Shown piece after piece: positions 17,958 through 27,512 of a stretch of DNA of 48,578 bases (position 1 is the stretch's first letter; the number at the start of each line of letters is the position of its first letter). This DNA comes from an uncultured Bacteroidia bacterium (GTDB taxonomy: Bacteria > Bacteroidota > Bacteroidia > J057 > CALAJH01): assembly GCA_937922655.1 (NCBI GenBank), contig CALAJH010000055.1, forward strand, positions 1 through 48,578, in the 5' to 3' direction. Both the position numbers and the translations under genes were made by a program. The notes beneath the pieces were generated by a model. That model was not told where the DNA came from. It worked only from the letters and a program-made list of their open reading frames with translations, and did not search any database.

Positions 17958-18339
17958 AATGATTTGGTTTAAAATTAATGATAGCCGACACAAAATTCGG
18001 ACGGCCGCGGACGAATAACAACCCCAATTTTTGTTTTTCTTACTTTTCCGGCGTTTCTTACCCGTCAATATCCCGTTCCCAACAGTTGTTTTGCCGTTCC
18101 GAACGGTTTAGCATTCCCCCAAACGCTTGGCGAACAATTTGGTTTTATCTTTTTTTTTCAAAGATAAACGACAATTTCCAAGCGTTTTTCCATTGGATGG
18201 AAAATTTAAGTTTTTTCTTACGTTTTCAACCCGTTTTGATTGCGCTCAAAAATTTTTAGCCCGAACAAAAATTGAGCGTGTATTACACGACGAATGAACT
18301 TTTACGCGCGAAAATACGCGTTTCTTGTTTATCCGTTGC
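17958..18339. other. 382-base gap between SprB-repeat gene and Nudix gene
   Basis: No gene seen. The left part is the AT-rich upstream region of the SprB-repeat gene. A small stem CGTGT/ACACG (18277-18289) followed on minus by CTCAATTTTTG lies 50 bases past the Nudix stop and could be a weak terminator for the Nudix/permease transcript. No convincing TAnnTTTG promoter box was found. Confidence 0.35.
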
Positions 18340-18987
18340 TTAAAACAAGCGCCTGCTTTGGTATTCTTTGTACAAATAATAATTGAGGAGCGAAGAGGTC
18401 GAATGGAGCAGGGGCAGGGCTTCGGCTTCGGTCAAAACGACGGTGTGAATGAACTCGCTTTCGTCGGCGGCGCCGGTTTGGCGGTTGCGAAAACCGTCGA
18501 TAACGTTACGGTCGGTTTTTACTTCGCAAAAGAAAAAATAACCGCCCTCGTCCAAGAGTCCGGGCGAGGAGTACAAAAGCCCGTCGTTGAGCCGAACGAC
18601 GTCGCCGGGGCCGATTTCCAAGCCCGTTTCCTCCTTGACCTCCTTGACGGCAACGGCTATGGGGTCGGTGTCCTCGTCGCACATTCCCGCAGGATGTTCG
18701 TAAAACCAACCGCCCGTGGCGACCCTCCGCTGTTTGACAAGCAACATAAAGCGCTCGCCCGATGCGGAATCGACGAACCACGTGAGCACGGAAACAAAAT
18801 GGCCGCGCAAAACGGCTATCGGCAACAAGGCGACGCCGTCGGCATCCACGGCGTCGATGCGAAGCATGGAAAAAAGCACGTTGCCGCGCGGACTGCGAAT
18901 GGTTTGCAATTCTTCGACCGAACGCACCGTAAGGCCCTCGCTTTCAAGACGTTTGAGCCAATGTTGATATTTTATCGAATCTTTCAT
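18340..18987 (-). CDS. Nudix hydrolase (ADP-sugar pyrophosphatase-like)
   Basis: 215 aa. The Nudix box is at about residues 100-122, GMCDEDTDPIAVAVKEVKEE then TGL. The catalytic metal-binding EVKEE core is present, but the early Glu (G-x5-E) is Thr and the usual Arg before the Glu is Lys. The preceding YEHPAG and the overall length match NUDT14/NUDT5-like ADP-ribose or UDP-sugar pyrophosphatases, which cleave nucleotide sugars in the cytoplasm. The start lies 15 bases after the stop of the APC permease, so the two are likely one transcript; no functional link is obvious. Confidence 0.85.
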   Translation of the reverse strand: MKDSIKYQHWLKRLESEGLTVRSVEELQTIRSPRGNVLFSMLRIDAVDADGVALLPIAVLRGHFVSVLTWFVDSASGERFMLLVKQRRVATGGWFYEHPAGMCDEDTDPIAVAVKEVKEETGLEIGPGDVVRLNDGLLYSSPGLLDEGGYFFFCEVKTDRNVIDGFRNRQTGAADESEFIHTVVLTEAEALPLLHSTSSLLNYYLYKEYQSRRLF

Positions 18988-19002
18988 CTTTTTTAGCGGT
19001 AA

Positions 19003-20415
19003 TTATCGTCTTTTCGCGGTAATCAAGTATACTCCGGCGCCAAGCATAAGCGTGGCCAAGCCGCCGAGAGCCGCCGTCGGGTTGTTGAATATCGTGTTTG
19101 CTATCATCCAAAGGCAAAGTAAAACAAAAAGCGCCGGGGTTACGGGATACCCCCAAGTACGGTATTTGAAGCCTCCCGAAGCCAGGCTCGTCGGATTCTT
19201 TCTTTCCCGATAACGCAACACGTACACGCCCAAGACGCTAAACATCGAAAACAACGAAAGCGTAAAACCCATGTAAATGAGGATGGTCAGCGGCGATTCG
19301 GTGAAAACCATCAAAAGGGCGATGAACATTTGGGTCAGCAGGGCCGTCCACGGGCCGCCCTTGCCTTTTCTGCGCGCCAAAAACCGAAAAAACGCATGGT
19401 CCTCGCCCATCGACTCGGCAATGCGCGGACCAAGCATGACCATCGCTCCGGCGCTCGATACCAACGCCAAACCAATGAACAACGAAACGATTTTTCCGCC
19501 CGTTTCCCCGAATATCGCGTTGGCCGACAAAGCCCCGACTTCCACCCTGCCCGACATCGCCCCGATTTCCACCGTCGTTACGAAAACGTAGTTCAAAAGC
19601 ATGTAAAGCGCGCCGACGACCAACGTCCCCACAACCAAAGACGTCGGTACGTTGCGGGTGGGATTTTTGATTTCGCCGGCCATGTATACCGAGGCGTTCC
19701 AGCCCAAGTAACCGTAATAGACGCTCACCAACGCAACGGCAAACGCCGGCGACAATATCATCGACCAATCCGACGATTGCGGCGCCAAACTTACGCCCGT
19801 ATACGCCGAATCGGGAGCGAAAAACAAACCCGCGACGATAAACAATACAATCAGCCCGACTTTAAGCAAGGTGAAAAAGTTTTGCACCCCCGCGCCGTAA
19901 TGAATTTTCAAGGCGTGAACCAAAGTTAAAAACACCACCAAGACCGCGGCGGAAAGCATCGGCGGGGCGGATGGAACCACCTGCTTAAAATATTCGCCGA
20001 AAAACAAAGCGTTCAACGCGATCGGAGCGGCAAAACCAACGACTATCGAAACAAAACCGGAAATAAATCCCGCCCACGGACTGTAAATTTGCGTTAAAAA
20101 ATGGTATTCGCCCCCGGAACGGGGCAAACGCGCCGCGAGTTCGCCGTAGGCCAACGCGCCGCACAACGCCATCAATCCTCCCGCCGCCCAACACGCCAAA
20201 ATCGCAAAGGCCGAAGGGATTTTGTCCGCCAGTTCGCCCGTGGTTCCAAAAACCCCCGAACCCACCATGTTGGCCACGACGACGAGTATCGCCGTCGGCA
20301 AACCGACCTTGGGCAACGCGACCGAGGCCGAAATATTTTCCGAACGAGTTTTTTTTCGCTCCGAAGTTACGGAACCAGAAACGGAAACGGGCATGGCTTT
20401 GACGGCCGATTTCAT
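19003..20415 (-). CDS. APC-family amino-acid permease
   Basis: 470 aa with about 12 hydrophobic helices. The first helix after an N-terminal tail of about 35 residues carries the family signature NMVGSGVFGTTG, where the unwound helix binds the amino-acid backbone. The second contains GGLMALCGALAYGELAARLP, also typical. It fits the amino acid-polyamine-organocation superfamily of inner-membrane transporters. Substrate cannot be read from the sequence. It has its own promoter (20435-20463) and is followed 15 bases on by the Nudix gene. Confidence 0.9.
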   Translation of the reverse strand: MKSAVKAMPVSVSGSVTSERKKTRSENISASVALPKVGLPTAILVVVANMVGSGVFGTTGELADKIPSAFAILACWAAGGLMALCGALAYGELAARLPRSGGEYHFLTQIYSPWAGFISGFVSIVVGFAAPIALNALFFGEYFKQVVPSAPPMLSAAVLVVFLTLVHALKIHYGAGVQNFFTLLKVGLIVLFIVAGLFFAPDSAYTGVSLAPQSSDWSMILSPAFAVALVSVYYGYLGWNASVYMAGEIKNPTRNVPTSLVVGTLVVGALYMLLNYVFVTTVEIGAMSGRVEVGALSANAIFGETGGKIVSLFIGLALVSSAGAMVMLGPRIAESMGEDHAFFRFLARRKGKGGPWTALLTQMFIALLMVFTESPLTILIYMGFTLSLFSMFSVLGVYVLRYRERKNPTSLASGGFKYRTWGYPVTPALFVLLCLWMIANTIFNNPTAALGGLATLMLGAGVYLITAKRR

Positions 20416-20434
20416 AATCTTTATTTATTTGCGG

Positions 20435-20463
20435 CAAAAATACGGCTTTTCGTTGCGGCGCAA
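20435..20463 (-). promoter_or_regulatory. Promoter of the APC permease gene
   Basis: On the minus strand TTG (20463-20461) is followed after 18 bases by TATTTTTG (20442-20435), a good Bacteroidota -33/-7 pair. The -7 box lies 19 bases before the ATG at 20415. Confidence 0.5.
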
Positions 20464-20773
20464 GCCCTCAATCCCTCCATTTTTTAACCGGCGCCGGGAT
20501 ATTTTCACTCACAAGCGTGGAAACCATGCGCACGATTACCAAAATATTTGCCACAAATACATCCACTTGCACCCCCCTCCCCCACGGCCCGACCAACCGT
20601 CAAAAACTTGCGATGTTTCGACCCGCCTTCAATTACAAACCCAATCGACGCGCGATTGACTTGCACCGCTTAAACCGTTAAACGACAGATTTTGAATGTT
20701 TATCGTCAAAATTTGCTACTCTTCGATTTTTTAATCGATGGTATCGTCGAGTTTACGAACTTTGTAGCGTCTA

Positions 20774-20807
20774 TTTAAGTAGTGCTACTTAAAGAAAACG
20801 TACTTAA
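20774..20807 (+). promoter_or_regulatory. Operator-like inverted repeat with an extra half-site
   Basis: TTTAAGTAG (20774-20782) and CTACTTAAA (20785-20793) form a perfect nine-base inverted repeat with a two-base centre, too tight for an RNA hairpin loop and typical of a dimeric regulator site. A further TACTTAA (20801-20807) repeats the right half-site in direct orientation, 15 bases on. It lies about 120 bases before the start of the giant T9SS gene. The bound regulator is unknown. Confidence 0.4.
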
Positions 20808-20911
20808 CCGCAAGTTGTGGCACTTGATTTGTGGTTAATTATCTCGCAGAAATAAAAAATTTAAATAAATAAATACAAATTGTGCAATTTTTTATTAAAA
20901 AATTAGGTATT

Positions 20912-23900
20912 ATGCCCATGAACAAGTTTTACGCTTTAATTTTGGCCCTAAGTTTGACGGCGCTGCGCGTCGTGGGCCAAAATATTTCCGGAGTGATTAA
21001 CGACTACCGGGAAGTAAGCGCCGTAGGAGTGAACAGCGTTGTAGTCACTCCGGACGCCACCCCCTTTTCTTGTGGAGACCGCGTGATTGTCATCCAAATG
21101 CAAGGCGCGACGGTCGACCTCAGCACCGGCACCACCTTTGGCGACATTACCAATTACAATTCGGCGGGCAAATACGAATTTGCCGTCGTAAGCAGCGTTA
21201 CGGGTTCCCAAATCAACTTTACGGCCAACCTTCTCAACGGCTACAACCCCTCGGGCGCCGTGCAAGTGGTGCGCGTACCCGTTTATGAAAACCCCACCGT
21301 CGTTACGGGCAACAAAGTCTCCAGCGTACGTTTGACGAGCTGCGGATGCCGTTACACCACGGCGCCAACGGTTACGTTTACGGGCGGCGGGGGTTCCGGC
21401 GCGGCGGCTACGGCCAGAATCAACAGCCGGGGTCAAGTTATCGCCATAGACGTTACCAACCCGGGCACGGGCTATACTTCCGCACCGACGGTAAACATAG
21501 CCGCACCCAGTCCCGCTCCCACCGACTTTTCCCCCACATATTGCCGCGCGCGGGCGGTGGCGGTGGTACGCGAACTAACGGCCAAGCAATGGGACGGCAA
21601 AATCGGAGGCGTGTTGGCGCTCGAAACCCCCGGCACCCTCACACTCAACGAAAACATCGACGTAACGGGCATGGGTTTCCGCGGCGGCACACCCGGCAAT
21701 ACGACTTCAAGTACCACGGCTTCAAGATACGCGGCATGGGGCCCCATCATACTAAATGGGGAAAAGGCCGAAGCTATTGCCCTTAATCCCGACGCCTATG
21801 CCCGGGGCTTTGGAAAGTTTGCGAATGGCGGCGGCGGCGCCCGTCAAAGGGAAGGCGGCGGCGCCGGCGGCGGCAACGGCGGCGCCGGCGGCAACGGCGG
21901 CTGGCAAAATAACGCCTTCGGCACCGGCAACACTCCCGCCGAAGGCGGAGTGGCCCTTGTTTACTCCAACGTTGAAAACCGCATCTTCTTGGGCGGCGGC
22001 GGTGGCGGCGGCGCCGCAGAAAACGGTACACTAACCAGCCATGTCAGCGTCCCCGGCGGATACGGAGGCGGGATTGTCATTATCCGCGCGAACGCCATCG
22101 TCACCTCGGGATCCAAATCCATCGTTTCCAACGGCACATTTAACCATATTGGATTTTTAACGGGGCCAATGATTGAACAACCGTCGGGTACAGGCGACCC
22201 TTACTTCGGCGATGGGGGTTCGGGCGGCGGCGCGGGGGGAACGTTGGTACTGCAAGTTCCAAGCGCCGGTTTTCCGGCCTCCCTGACTTTGTCGGCAAAC
22301 GGCGCTCGCGGCGGCAACACCACGCGCAATAACGTCGCAAATCGATACGGCCCCGGCGGCGGCGGCGGCGGCGGCGCGATATGGACGCCCGGCGGTACGG
22401 GAAGCGCAACGGCGACCGTTGCCGGCGGAACCGGCGGCTACAACCTTAATAATACTTCGTGGAACCAGCACGGCGCCGGCAACGGTGCAAACGGCGTTAC
22501 GCCCACCGGCCTCTCGATGCCCGGCCCCGGATTGAGTTGCAGCCACGTTGCCAATGCCGGTCCCGACCAACCCTCGGTACCCAGTCTTTCCACCACTCTG
22601 GCCGCCACCCCCCCCGTTTGCGGCGAAAGCGGTTCATGGTCGCTCGTCTCAGGACCGGGAACCGTTACGTTTACGCCCGTTACCGCCTATAACGCCACCG
22701 CCACCGTCTCTACCTCCGGAACGTACACTTTCCGATGGAAGCTCGTCAAAGACGGATGCCCCGTCACCGACGACGTCGACGTCACCTACTCCGCCTCGTG
22801 TTCCGCTTCGCCGGCCAACGCGGGAACGGACAAATATTACTGTTCGGGTTCGGTGGCAATGACGGGGAATACGCCGCCGCCGGGAGAGTCGGGCGCATGG
22901 AGCATGGTTTCCGGCCCCGGAACGGCCACCTTTGTCAATCCCGCCAGCCCCACAACCAACGTCAGCTTTACGCCCAACGGCAACTACGTCTTGCGATGGA
23001 CGATTTCCAAACCCGGATGCTCAAGCACGCAGGACGACGTAAACATCAACCATATTGGCCCTCCGACAATCTTGGCGCCGACAAGCATCGTCTGCGACGG
23101 CTTTACCGCCAACTGGACGGCCGTCCCCGGCGCCACCAACTATCGCATCGACGTCGCTCTTGACGCGGCATTTACCATTCCCGTATACACCAACCTCAAC
23201 GCCGGCGGCGGAACATCCTTCGCCGTAACGGGATTGGTTGGAGGCACAAAATATTACTATCGTATGCGGGTGGGCGCTCCATGCACATCGACCAATTCCT
23301 CTGTTGCCGACGTTACGACGACCATGCCCACTACGGTGTATTGGATAGGGGGAGCGAGCAACAACTGGTTTACAAATTTAAACTGGTCGTGCAAAGTGGT
23401 GCCGACGCCTACGATAAACGCGGTGATAAACAACGCCACCCCCCCGTCGTTCTGGCCGACTATCAGCGGCGGCACGGCGGACTGTAAAGATTTGACCATC
23501 ACCTCATCCGTAGCCTCAACGGCTACTCGATTACTCGTTACGGGTACATCGACGGTCTTGAACGTTCACGGCAATATGTTGGTCAATGCCAACACCACCC
23601 TTCCCGGTTTCACGATGGTGGTCGAAAACGGCGCCAAGCTCTACAACAATATTCACCCAACGTCTTCGGCACGATTCGGTCCCGAGGTGGCCTTTCCTAG
23701 CACGTATTACAACAAAAAACAATTGCGGGTAACGAACCCGAGTTCGGAAGCGCAATTCCGTCAGTTGAACATTACGGCGGGAGTTCCGTGTTCGCCTGTG
23801 GCGGCTTACCCGTATGTTTCCGTGGCCTCTTTCAAGCCGTGGGGCAACGCCTGCGCCCATCCGGGCGTATACATTGACAGCGGTGGGGCTATGGACGTGG

Positions 23901-26056
23901 CGGGAAATTTAACCATCGGATGGGCGGGTTCGGCGTTTGAAGGCATTTTGTGGTTGGACAACGCCGACGCGAACATATCCGGCAACGTCAATATCCACAA
24001 CCAATTCACGGGGGCGGCTTCGCGCGGCATCGGCCTGAACAACGGCGCAACATTGAGCGTCGTCGGCCTATTGTCCACACTTACCGACGGCGCATCGTTA
24101 ATACTGGAAAACTCTTCCTATGCATGGATTGGCGCGATGTATACGAACACTACCATGGGCTTGCCGTGCGGCGCCTCGGTGGTGAACAGTACCCTCTACG
24201 TTGACGGCGACGCCCACCTGCGTCAAAACGGCGGAATAGGGGTCTTGGCGACCGATGCGTCCGATCTGGTTGTCGCCGGCGACTTGATTATCGATACCCC
24301 CTTCCCCGTCGCGGCAATGACGGAAAACCTCATCGCCAAAAGCGATGGTATGTTTCCGGCGGCCATATGGGTGGACGGTATTTTTAAAATGGCCGACGGA
24401 AGGCGGGCGCTCCTATGGGAAAACTCGACGATGACCGTTAGCGGCTTCGACATGAGCGGGAGGTCGATCCAAATCCATACCAACGCCTCCTGCACGCTCC
24501 GCACGACCGCGTCGTTGTACAGCGGCGGTCATCTGGACCTCGGCGGAACATCGCCCGTCGATACCTGCTCGCGCATCGTCATGGACGGAAATTTTTATTC
24601 CGAACCGACGCTCATCGCCACGGGCAACCTCAATTTATTGCCCAATTCTCATCTGGACGCGTCCAACCCCACTGTTCGTCCGGTAATTCAATTGACGGGC
24701 AATTGGAACAGGTCGTTAAACAACGTGGTTACGGGACCCAACAAGCGCGGCTTTGCACGCGGCAAGAGCATGGTGTCGTTCATCGGCGGCGCGGCACAAT
24801 CGATTAATACGCCGGCGGCCGACCCCATCGAACGCTTCCACGGCTTGGAAATCAACTGCTACAACGGCGTTACCCTCAACGCTACGGCCAAAGCCGAGGT
24901 GTACGACCTGCTTCTTTTGACGGACGGCATATTCAATACGGGGGCGGCGGGCAACTACGTCTGGGTGCGCAAAAACACCCCCGGCTCCGTCAATCGGGTA
25001 CTCGGCCACGTCAACGGCTGGTTGTACCGCGACGTAACGGCCGACCCGAGCTATTTTGAATTTCCCGTCGGTAAAGGCGGCGCCGCGCCGGCTTCGACGC
25101 ATTTCCGCCGCATGAGCATGAAGTTCAATACGGTCTCGGGCTTTGACCGCGTAGACGTAAAATTCAACAACACGCCTTCGACCAACGCCGGAACCTGCCC
25201 CAACATCGACGGATTGGACATCGACGGAACGCTCACGGGAGCCGGCGGTTATTGGACCGTTAATCCGAATTCGGGTAGTTATACCACGAATTACGACATG
25301 CGCCTGTATCTTAACGGCATGGGAACGTTCAGCGACAACCAATTCCTTGTCGTCTCTCGCAACAACGGCGAAACGAATTGCAACGACTGGAAAGGCGGCG
25401 GAACCATCAACCCCAACGACGGCTTGGGTCGGACGGTCGCGGACGGCTTCGCGCTGCGCATGAACTTGCCCTTCTTTTCCGAAAAGGCGTTGGGCGTCGG
25501 CTCTATCCCCCCGCTCGCCGTAGAACTTCTCGATTTCAACGCCGAACCCCAAAACGACCGCGTGCTTTTGACGTGGAATACGCTCAAGGAAACCAACAAC
25601 GCCTACTTTGCCATCGAAAGAAGCGCGGGAGGCCCCGAATTTTCGGAAATTGGAAGGGTGAAAGGAGCGGGAACGACCTCCGAACCTCAAAGCTATCGCA
25701 CTTTCGACCTCGCCCCCCTGCCCGGAACGTCCTATTACCGCCTCAAACAAACGGACTTCGACGGCAAATTCGCCTATTCCCAAACGGTTTCGGTTACCTT
25801 CGAGCAGACGGGCGACCAAGTGTTGTTGTATCCCAACCCCACCACCGAAGGCATGAACACACGCATACGCTTTACCTCGTCGCGCGAGCGCCAATGCACT
25901 TTCCAACTTTTCGACCTAACCGGACGCAAAGTTTGGGAAGAAACCCGAGACGATCGCAACGGAGACATAGAAATTCCAACGAACGCATTGACCGCCGGCG
26001 TTTACCTATTCAAGACCAATCTTTCGCCCGCGACCCAAAAGCTCGTTGTGAACTAA
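20912..26056 (+). CDS. Giant glycine-rich/FN3 surface protein with T9SS type A domain
   Basis: 1714 aa from the ATG at 20912; an ATG at 20918 is equally possible and a GTG at 20882 opens the frame. The signal peptide (NKFYALILALSLTALRVVGQ) follows. About residues 300-510 are an extreme Gly-rich domain with runs such as GGGAGGGNGGAGGNGG. Two Cys-containing 'AN-AG-(T/P)D' Ig-like repeats come next, then a fibronectin-III-like domain (FTANWTAVPGATNYRI ... GGTKYYYRMRVG, about 730-805). A long beta-solenoid-like region follows. The end has VELLDFNAEPQNDRVLLTWN, the module that usually precedes a type A sorting domain, and then the sorting domain itself (VLLYPNPTTEG ... FQLFDLTGRKVWEE). A surface or secreted type IX cargo of unknown ligand. 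Confidence 0.9.
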   Translation: MPMNKFYALILALSLTALRVVGQNISGVINDYREVSAVGVNSVVVTPDATPFSCGDRVIVIQMQGATVDLSTGTTFGDITNYNSAGKYEFAVVSSVTGSQINFTANLLNGYNPSGAVQVVRVPVYENPTVVTGNKVSSVRLTSCGCRYTTAPTVTFTGGGGSGAAATARINSRGQVIAIDVTNPGTGYTSAPTVNIAAPSPAPTDFSPTYCRARAVAVVRELTAKQWDGKIGGVLALETPGTLTLNENIDVTGMGFRGGTPGNTTSSTTASRYAAWGPIILNGEKAEAIALNPDAYARGFGKFANGGGGARQREGGGAGGGNGGAGGNGGWQNNAFGTGNTPAEGGVALVYSNVENRIFLGGGGGGGAAENGTLTSHVSVPGGYGGGIVIIRANAIVTSGSKSIVSNGTFNHIGFLTGPMIEQPSGTGDPYFGDGGSGGGAGGTLVLQVPSAGFPASLTLSANGARGGNTTRNNVANRYGPGGGGGGGAIWTPGGTGSATATVAGGTGGYNLNNTSWNQHGAGNGANGVTPTGLSMPGPGLSCSHVANAGPDQPSVPSLSTTLAATPPVCGESGSWSLVSGPGTVTFTPVTAYNATATVSTSGTYTFRWKLVKDGCPVTDDVDVTYSASCSASPANAGTDKYYCSGSVAMTGNTPPPGESGAWSMVSGPGTATFVNPASPTTNVSFTPNGNYVLRWTISKPGCSSTQDDVNINHIGPPTILAPTSIVCDGFTANWTAVPGATNYRIDVALDAAFTIPVYTNLNAGGGTSFAVTGLVGGTKYYYRMRVGAPCTSTNSSVADVTTTMPTTVYWIGGASNNWFTNLNWSCKVVPTPTINAVINNATPPSFWPTISGGTADCKDLTITSSVASTATRLLVTGTSTVLNVHGNMLVNANTTLPGFTMVVENGAKLYNNIHPTSSARFGPEVAFPSTYYNKKQLRVTNPSSEAQFRQLNITAGVPCSPVAAYPYVSVASFKPWGNACAHPGVYIDSGGAMDVAGNLTIGWAGSAFEGILWLDNADANISGNVNIHNQFTGAASRGIGLNNGATLSVVGLLSTLTDGASLILENSSYAWIGAMYTNTTMGLPCGASVVNSTLYVDGDAHLRQNGGIGVLATDASDLVVAGDLIIDTPFPVAAMTENLIAKSDGMFPAAIWVDGIFKMADGRRALLWENSTMTVSGFDMSGRSIQIHTNASCTLRTTASLYSGGHLDLGGTSPVDTCSRIVMDGNFYSEPTLIATGNLNLLPNSHLDASNPTVRPVIQLTGNWNRSLNNVVTGPNKRGFARGKSMVSFIGGAAQSINTPAADPIERFHGLEINCYNGVTLNATAKAEVYDLLLLTDGIFNTGAAGNYVWVRKNTPGSVNRVLGHVNGWLYRDVTADPSYFEFPVGKGGAAPASTHFRRMSMKFNTVSGFDRVDVKFNNTPSTNAGTCPNIDGLDIDGTLTGAGGYWTVNPNSGSYTTNYDMRLYLNGMGTFSDNQFLVVSRNNGETNCNDWKGGGTINPNDGLGRTVADGFALRMNLPFFSEKALGVGSIPPLAVELLDFNAEPQNDRVLLTWNTLKETNNAYFAIERSAGGPEFSEIGRVKGAGTTSEPQSYRTFDLAPLPGTSYYRLKQTDFDGKFAYSQTVSVTFEQTGDQVLLYPNPTTEGMNTRIRFTSSRERQCTFQLFDLTGRKVWEETRDDRNGDIEIPTNALTAGVYLFKTNLSPATQKLVVN

Positions 26057-26072
26057 ACTTCGTCAAAAACCA

Positions 26073-26107
26073 AATTTGCGGGCCGGATGGAATTCGGCCC
26101 GCAAATT
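26073..26107 (+). terminator. Intrinsic terminator of the giant T9SS gene
   Basis: AATTTGCGGGCCG (26073-26085) pairs perfectly with CGGCCCGCAAATT (26095-26107), a 13-pair stem with a nine-base loop, 17 bases after the stop codon, followed by ATTTAAT. Confidence 0.85.
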
Positions 26108-26317
26108 ATTTAATCCAAGCGTAACGCCGCCCTATGTTTACCAAGGTCTTGATTGCCCAAAGCTCATAGCCAAAATCACGGCCTTTTTTCATCGACGTCG
26201 AAGGCAAACGCGTCAGCCTAAAAACAAACGATGGAAAACGGGACGTTTTATAGGGAACGGACACGCATGGGTTCGGCGTTGTTTTGTTAAATTTGCGTCA
26301 TAAATCAAACGACAAAC

Positions 26318-26899
26318 ATGAGGCTATTAACATTGTTGGCTCTGGCGATTTTTTTATCGGGAACGTGGAGCATGGCCCAAGACTCGCCTCGGAAGCGAGG
26401 CAAAAAAAGAAAAAAAACGGAAGTTGTCATACCCGTTTTACCCGAAAATCCTCCGCTTGAAGAGATTAAAGCGCCCGAAAACCCCGTCCCTCCCCACACA
26501 AACGAAACGGAGGCGGCCGCGCCTGCCATGGAAACCGAAGGAAAAGTGGAAGGCGCCTCGGTGATGTTTGAAAAAGAACGACACGCCTTCGGAAAGGTCA
26601 AACAAGGCGACATGGTCAAATATTCGTTTAAATTTACGAACAACGGAACGACGGATTTGAAAATTTTCGACGTAAAAGCCTCGTGCGGATGCACCGTTCC
26701 CTCGTGGCCGAAAAACCCGCTAAAACCCGGCGAATCGGGTACGATAGACGTCAAGTTCAACACGGCGGGTAAAATGGGCAAACAAAAAAAGTCGGTAACG
26801 GTGTATTCGAACATCGGCGAGGCGCCGAACAATTTCAAGGTTTTATACTTGGAGGGGGAGGTAACCAGCCCCACCCTGCCGACGATAGAAATTCGATAA
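26318..26899 (+). CDS. Exported DUF1573-domain protein
   Basis: 193 aa with a signal peptide (MRLLTLLALAIFLSGTWSMA). A Lys/Arg patch (RKRGKKRKK) and a Pro/Glu-rich linker follow, then a DUF1573 domain (about 95-190). That domain is recognised by HAFGKVKQGDMVKYSFKFTN, ASCGCTVPSWPKNPLKPGES and the closing VTVYSNI. DUF1573 is an Ig-like (ASH/MSP-related) periplasmic domain common in Bacteroidota; its role is unknown. A TAAATTTG box (26288-26295) lies 22 bases upstream. The stop is one base from the mtnB start, so they share a transcript. Confidence 0.9.
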   Translation: MRLLTLLALAIFLSGTWSMAQDSPRKRGKKRKKTEVVIPVLPENPPLEEIKAPENPVPPHTNETEAAAPAMETEGKVEGASVMFEKERHAFGKVKQGDMVKYSFKFTNNGTTDLKIFDVKASCGCTVPSWPKNPLKPGESGTIDVKFNTAGKMGKQKKSVTVYSNIGEAPNNFKVLYLEGEVTSPTLPTIEIR

Positions 26900-26900
26900 C

Positions 26901-27509
26901 GTGGAAACGATAGAGGCGGCAATGGCCGAAACGATACGCGGCTTGTACATGCGCGGATGGGCGCCCGCCACCGGCGGCAATTACTCCCACCGAAAAGCGG
27001 ACGGAACGATTCGCATCTCCCGTTCGGGAATAAACAAGGCGCGTTTTCTACCCTCGGATTTTATGACCGTAAACGCCTACGGCGTACCGATGGAAGCGGG
27101 CTCTCCCCAACCCAGCGCCGAAACCCTGCTTCATTGCGTGGTTTACCGCCTCTTCGACGCGGGCGTCGTTCTCCACGTCCACACCGTAGCCAATACGGTC
27201 TTGTCCCGTCATTTTACGGAAAAGATAACGTTTTCGGGCTTTGAACTGCAAAAAGTCTTTGCGGGACAAACGACGCACGAGGCGCAAATCGTTTTGCCCG
27301 TCTTTGCCAACAGCCAAGACATGCCGGCGTTGGCCAAAACCATCGAAGCCTATTACCGCTCGCACGAGTGTTCTTCGCCGGGTTTTTTGCTGTCGGGCCA
27401 CGGACTTTACGCATGGGGCAAAACGCTCGAAGAAACCGAACGGCACCTTGAAGCCTTCGAGTTTTTATTGGCGTGCAAATTGGAAATGCAAAAAGCGGGC
27501 ATCGACTGA
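26901..27509 (+). CDS. mtnB: Methylthioribulose-1-phosphate dehydratase
   Basis: 202 aa class II aldolase/adducin-family zinc enzyme. It dehydrates methylthioribulose-1-phosphate in the methionine salvage pathway. Signatures are RGWAPATGGNYSHR near the N-terminus, SAETLLHCVVYR (catalytic Glu), VLHVHTVANTVLS with the HxH zinc pair, and the distal zinc His in LLSGHGLYAWG. The GTG at 26901 puts RGWAPATGGN at the usual distance from the start; an internal ATG at 26922 would shorten the first helix. No other mtn genes are in the window. It lies one base after the DUF1573 gene and three bases before the MacB-like gene. Confidence 0.9.
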   Translation: METIEAAMAETIRGLYMRGWAPATGGNYSHRKADGTIRISRSGINKARFLPSDFMTVNAYGVPMEAGSPQPSAETLLHCVVYRLFDAGVVLHVHTVANTVLSRHFTEKITFSGFELQKVFAGQTTHEAQIVLPVFANSQDMPALAKTIEAYYRSHECSSPGFLLSGHGLYAWGKTLEETERHLEAFEFLLACKLEMQKAGID

Positions 27510-27512
27510 TTT

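Larger units (their letters stand above)
20416..20911. other. 496-base gap between divergent permease and giant T9SS gene
   Basis: No gene is supported; the open frames here are GC-poor and lack family features. The left end is the permease promoter. The right half (about 20700-20910) is AT-rich with the inverted repeat at 20774-20793 and a TCGAT/ATCGA hairpin near 20720-20735, and should contain the promoter of the giant gene, which I could not place. Confidence 0.5.

Noticed and set aside
21810-22400. GGC-rich repeats considered as a CRISPR or mobile repeat array
   Set aside because: The repeats are codon-level Gly runs inside an intact reading frame, without evenly spaced identical units or spacers.
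24716-25906. 396-codon minus-strand frame inside the giant T9SS gene
   Set aside because: Antisense shadow with no recognisable domain; the plus frame carries the sorting domain in the same DNA.
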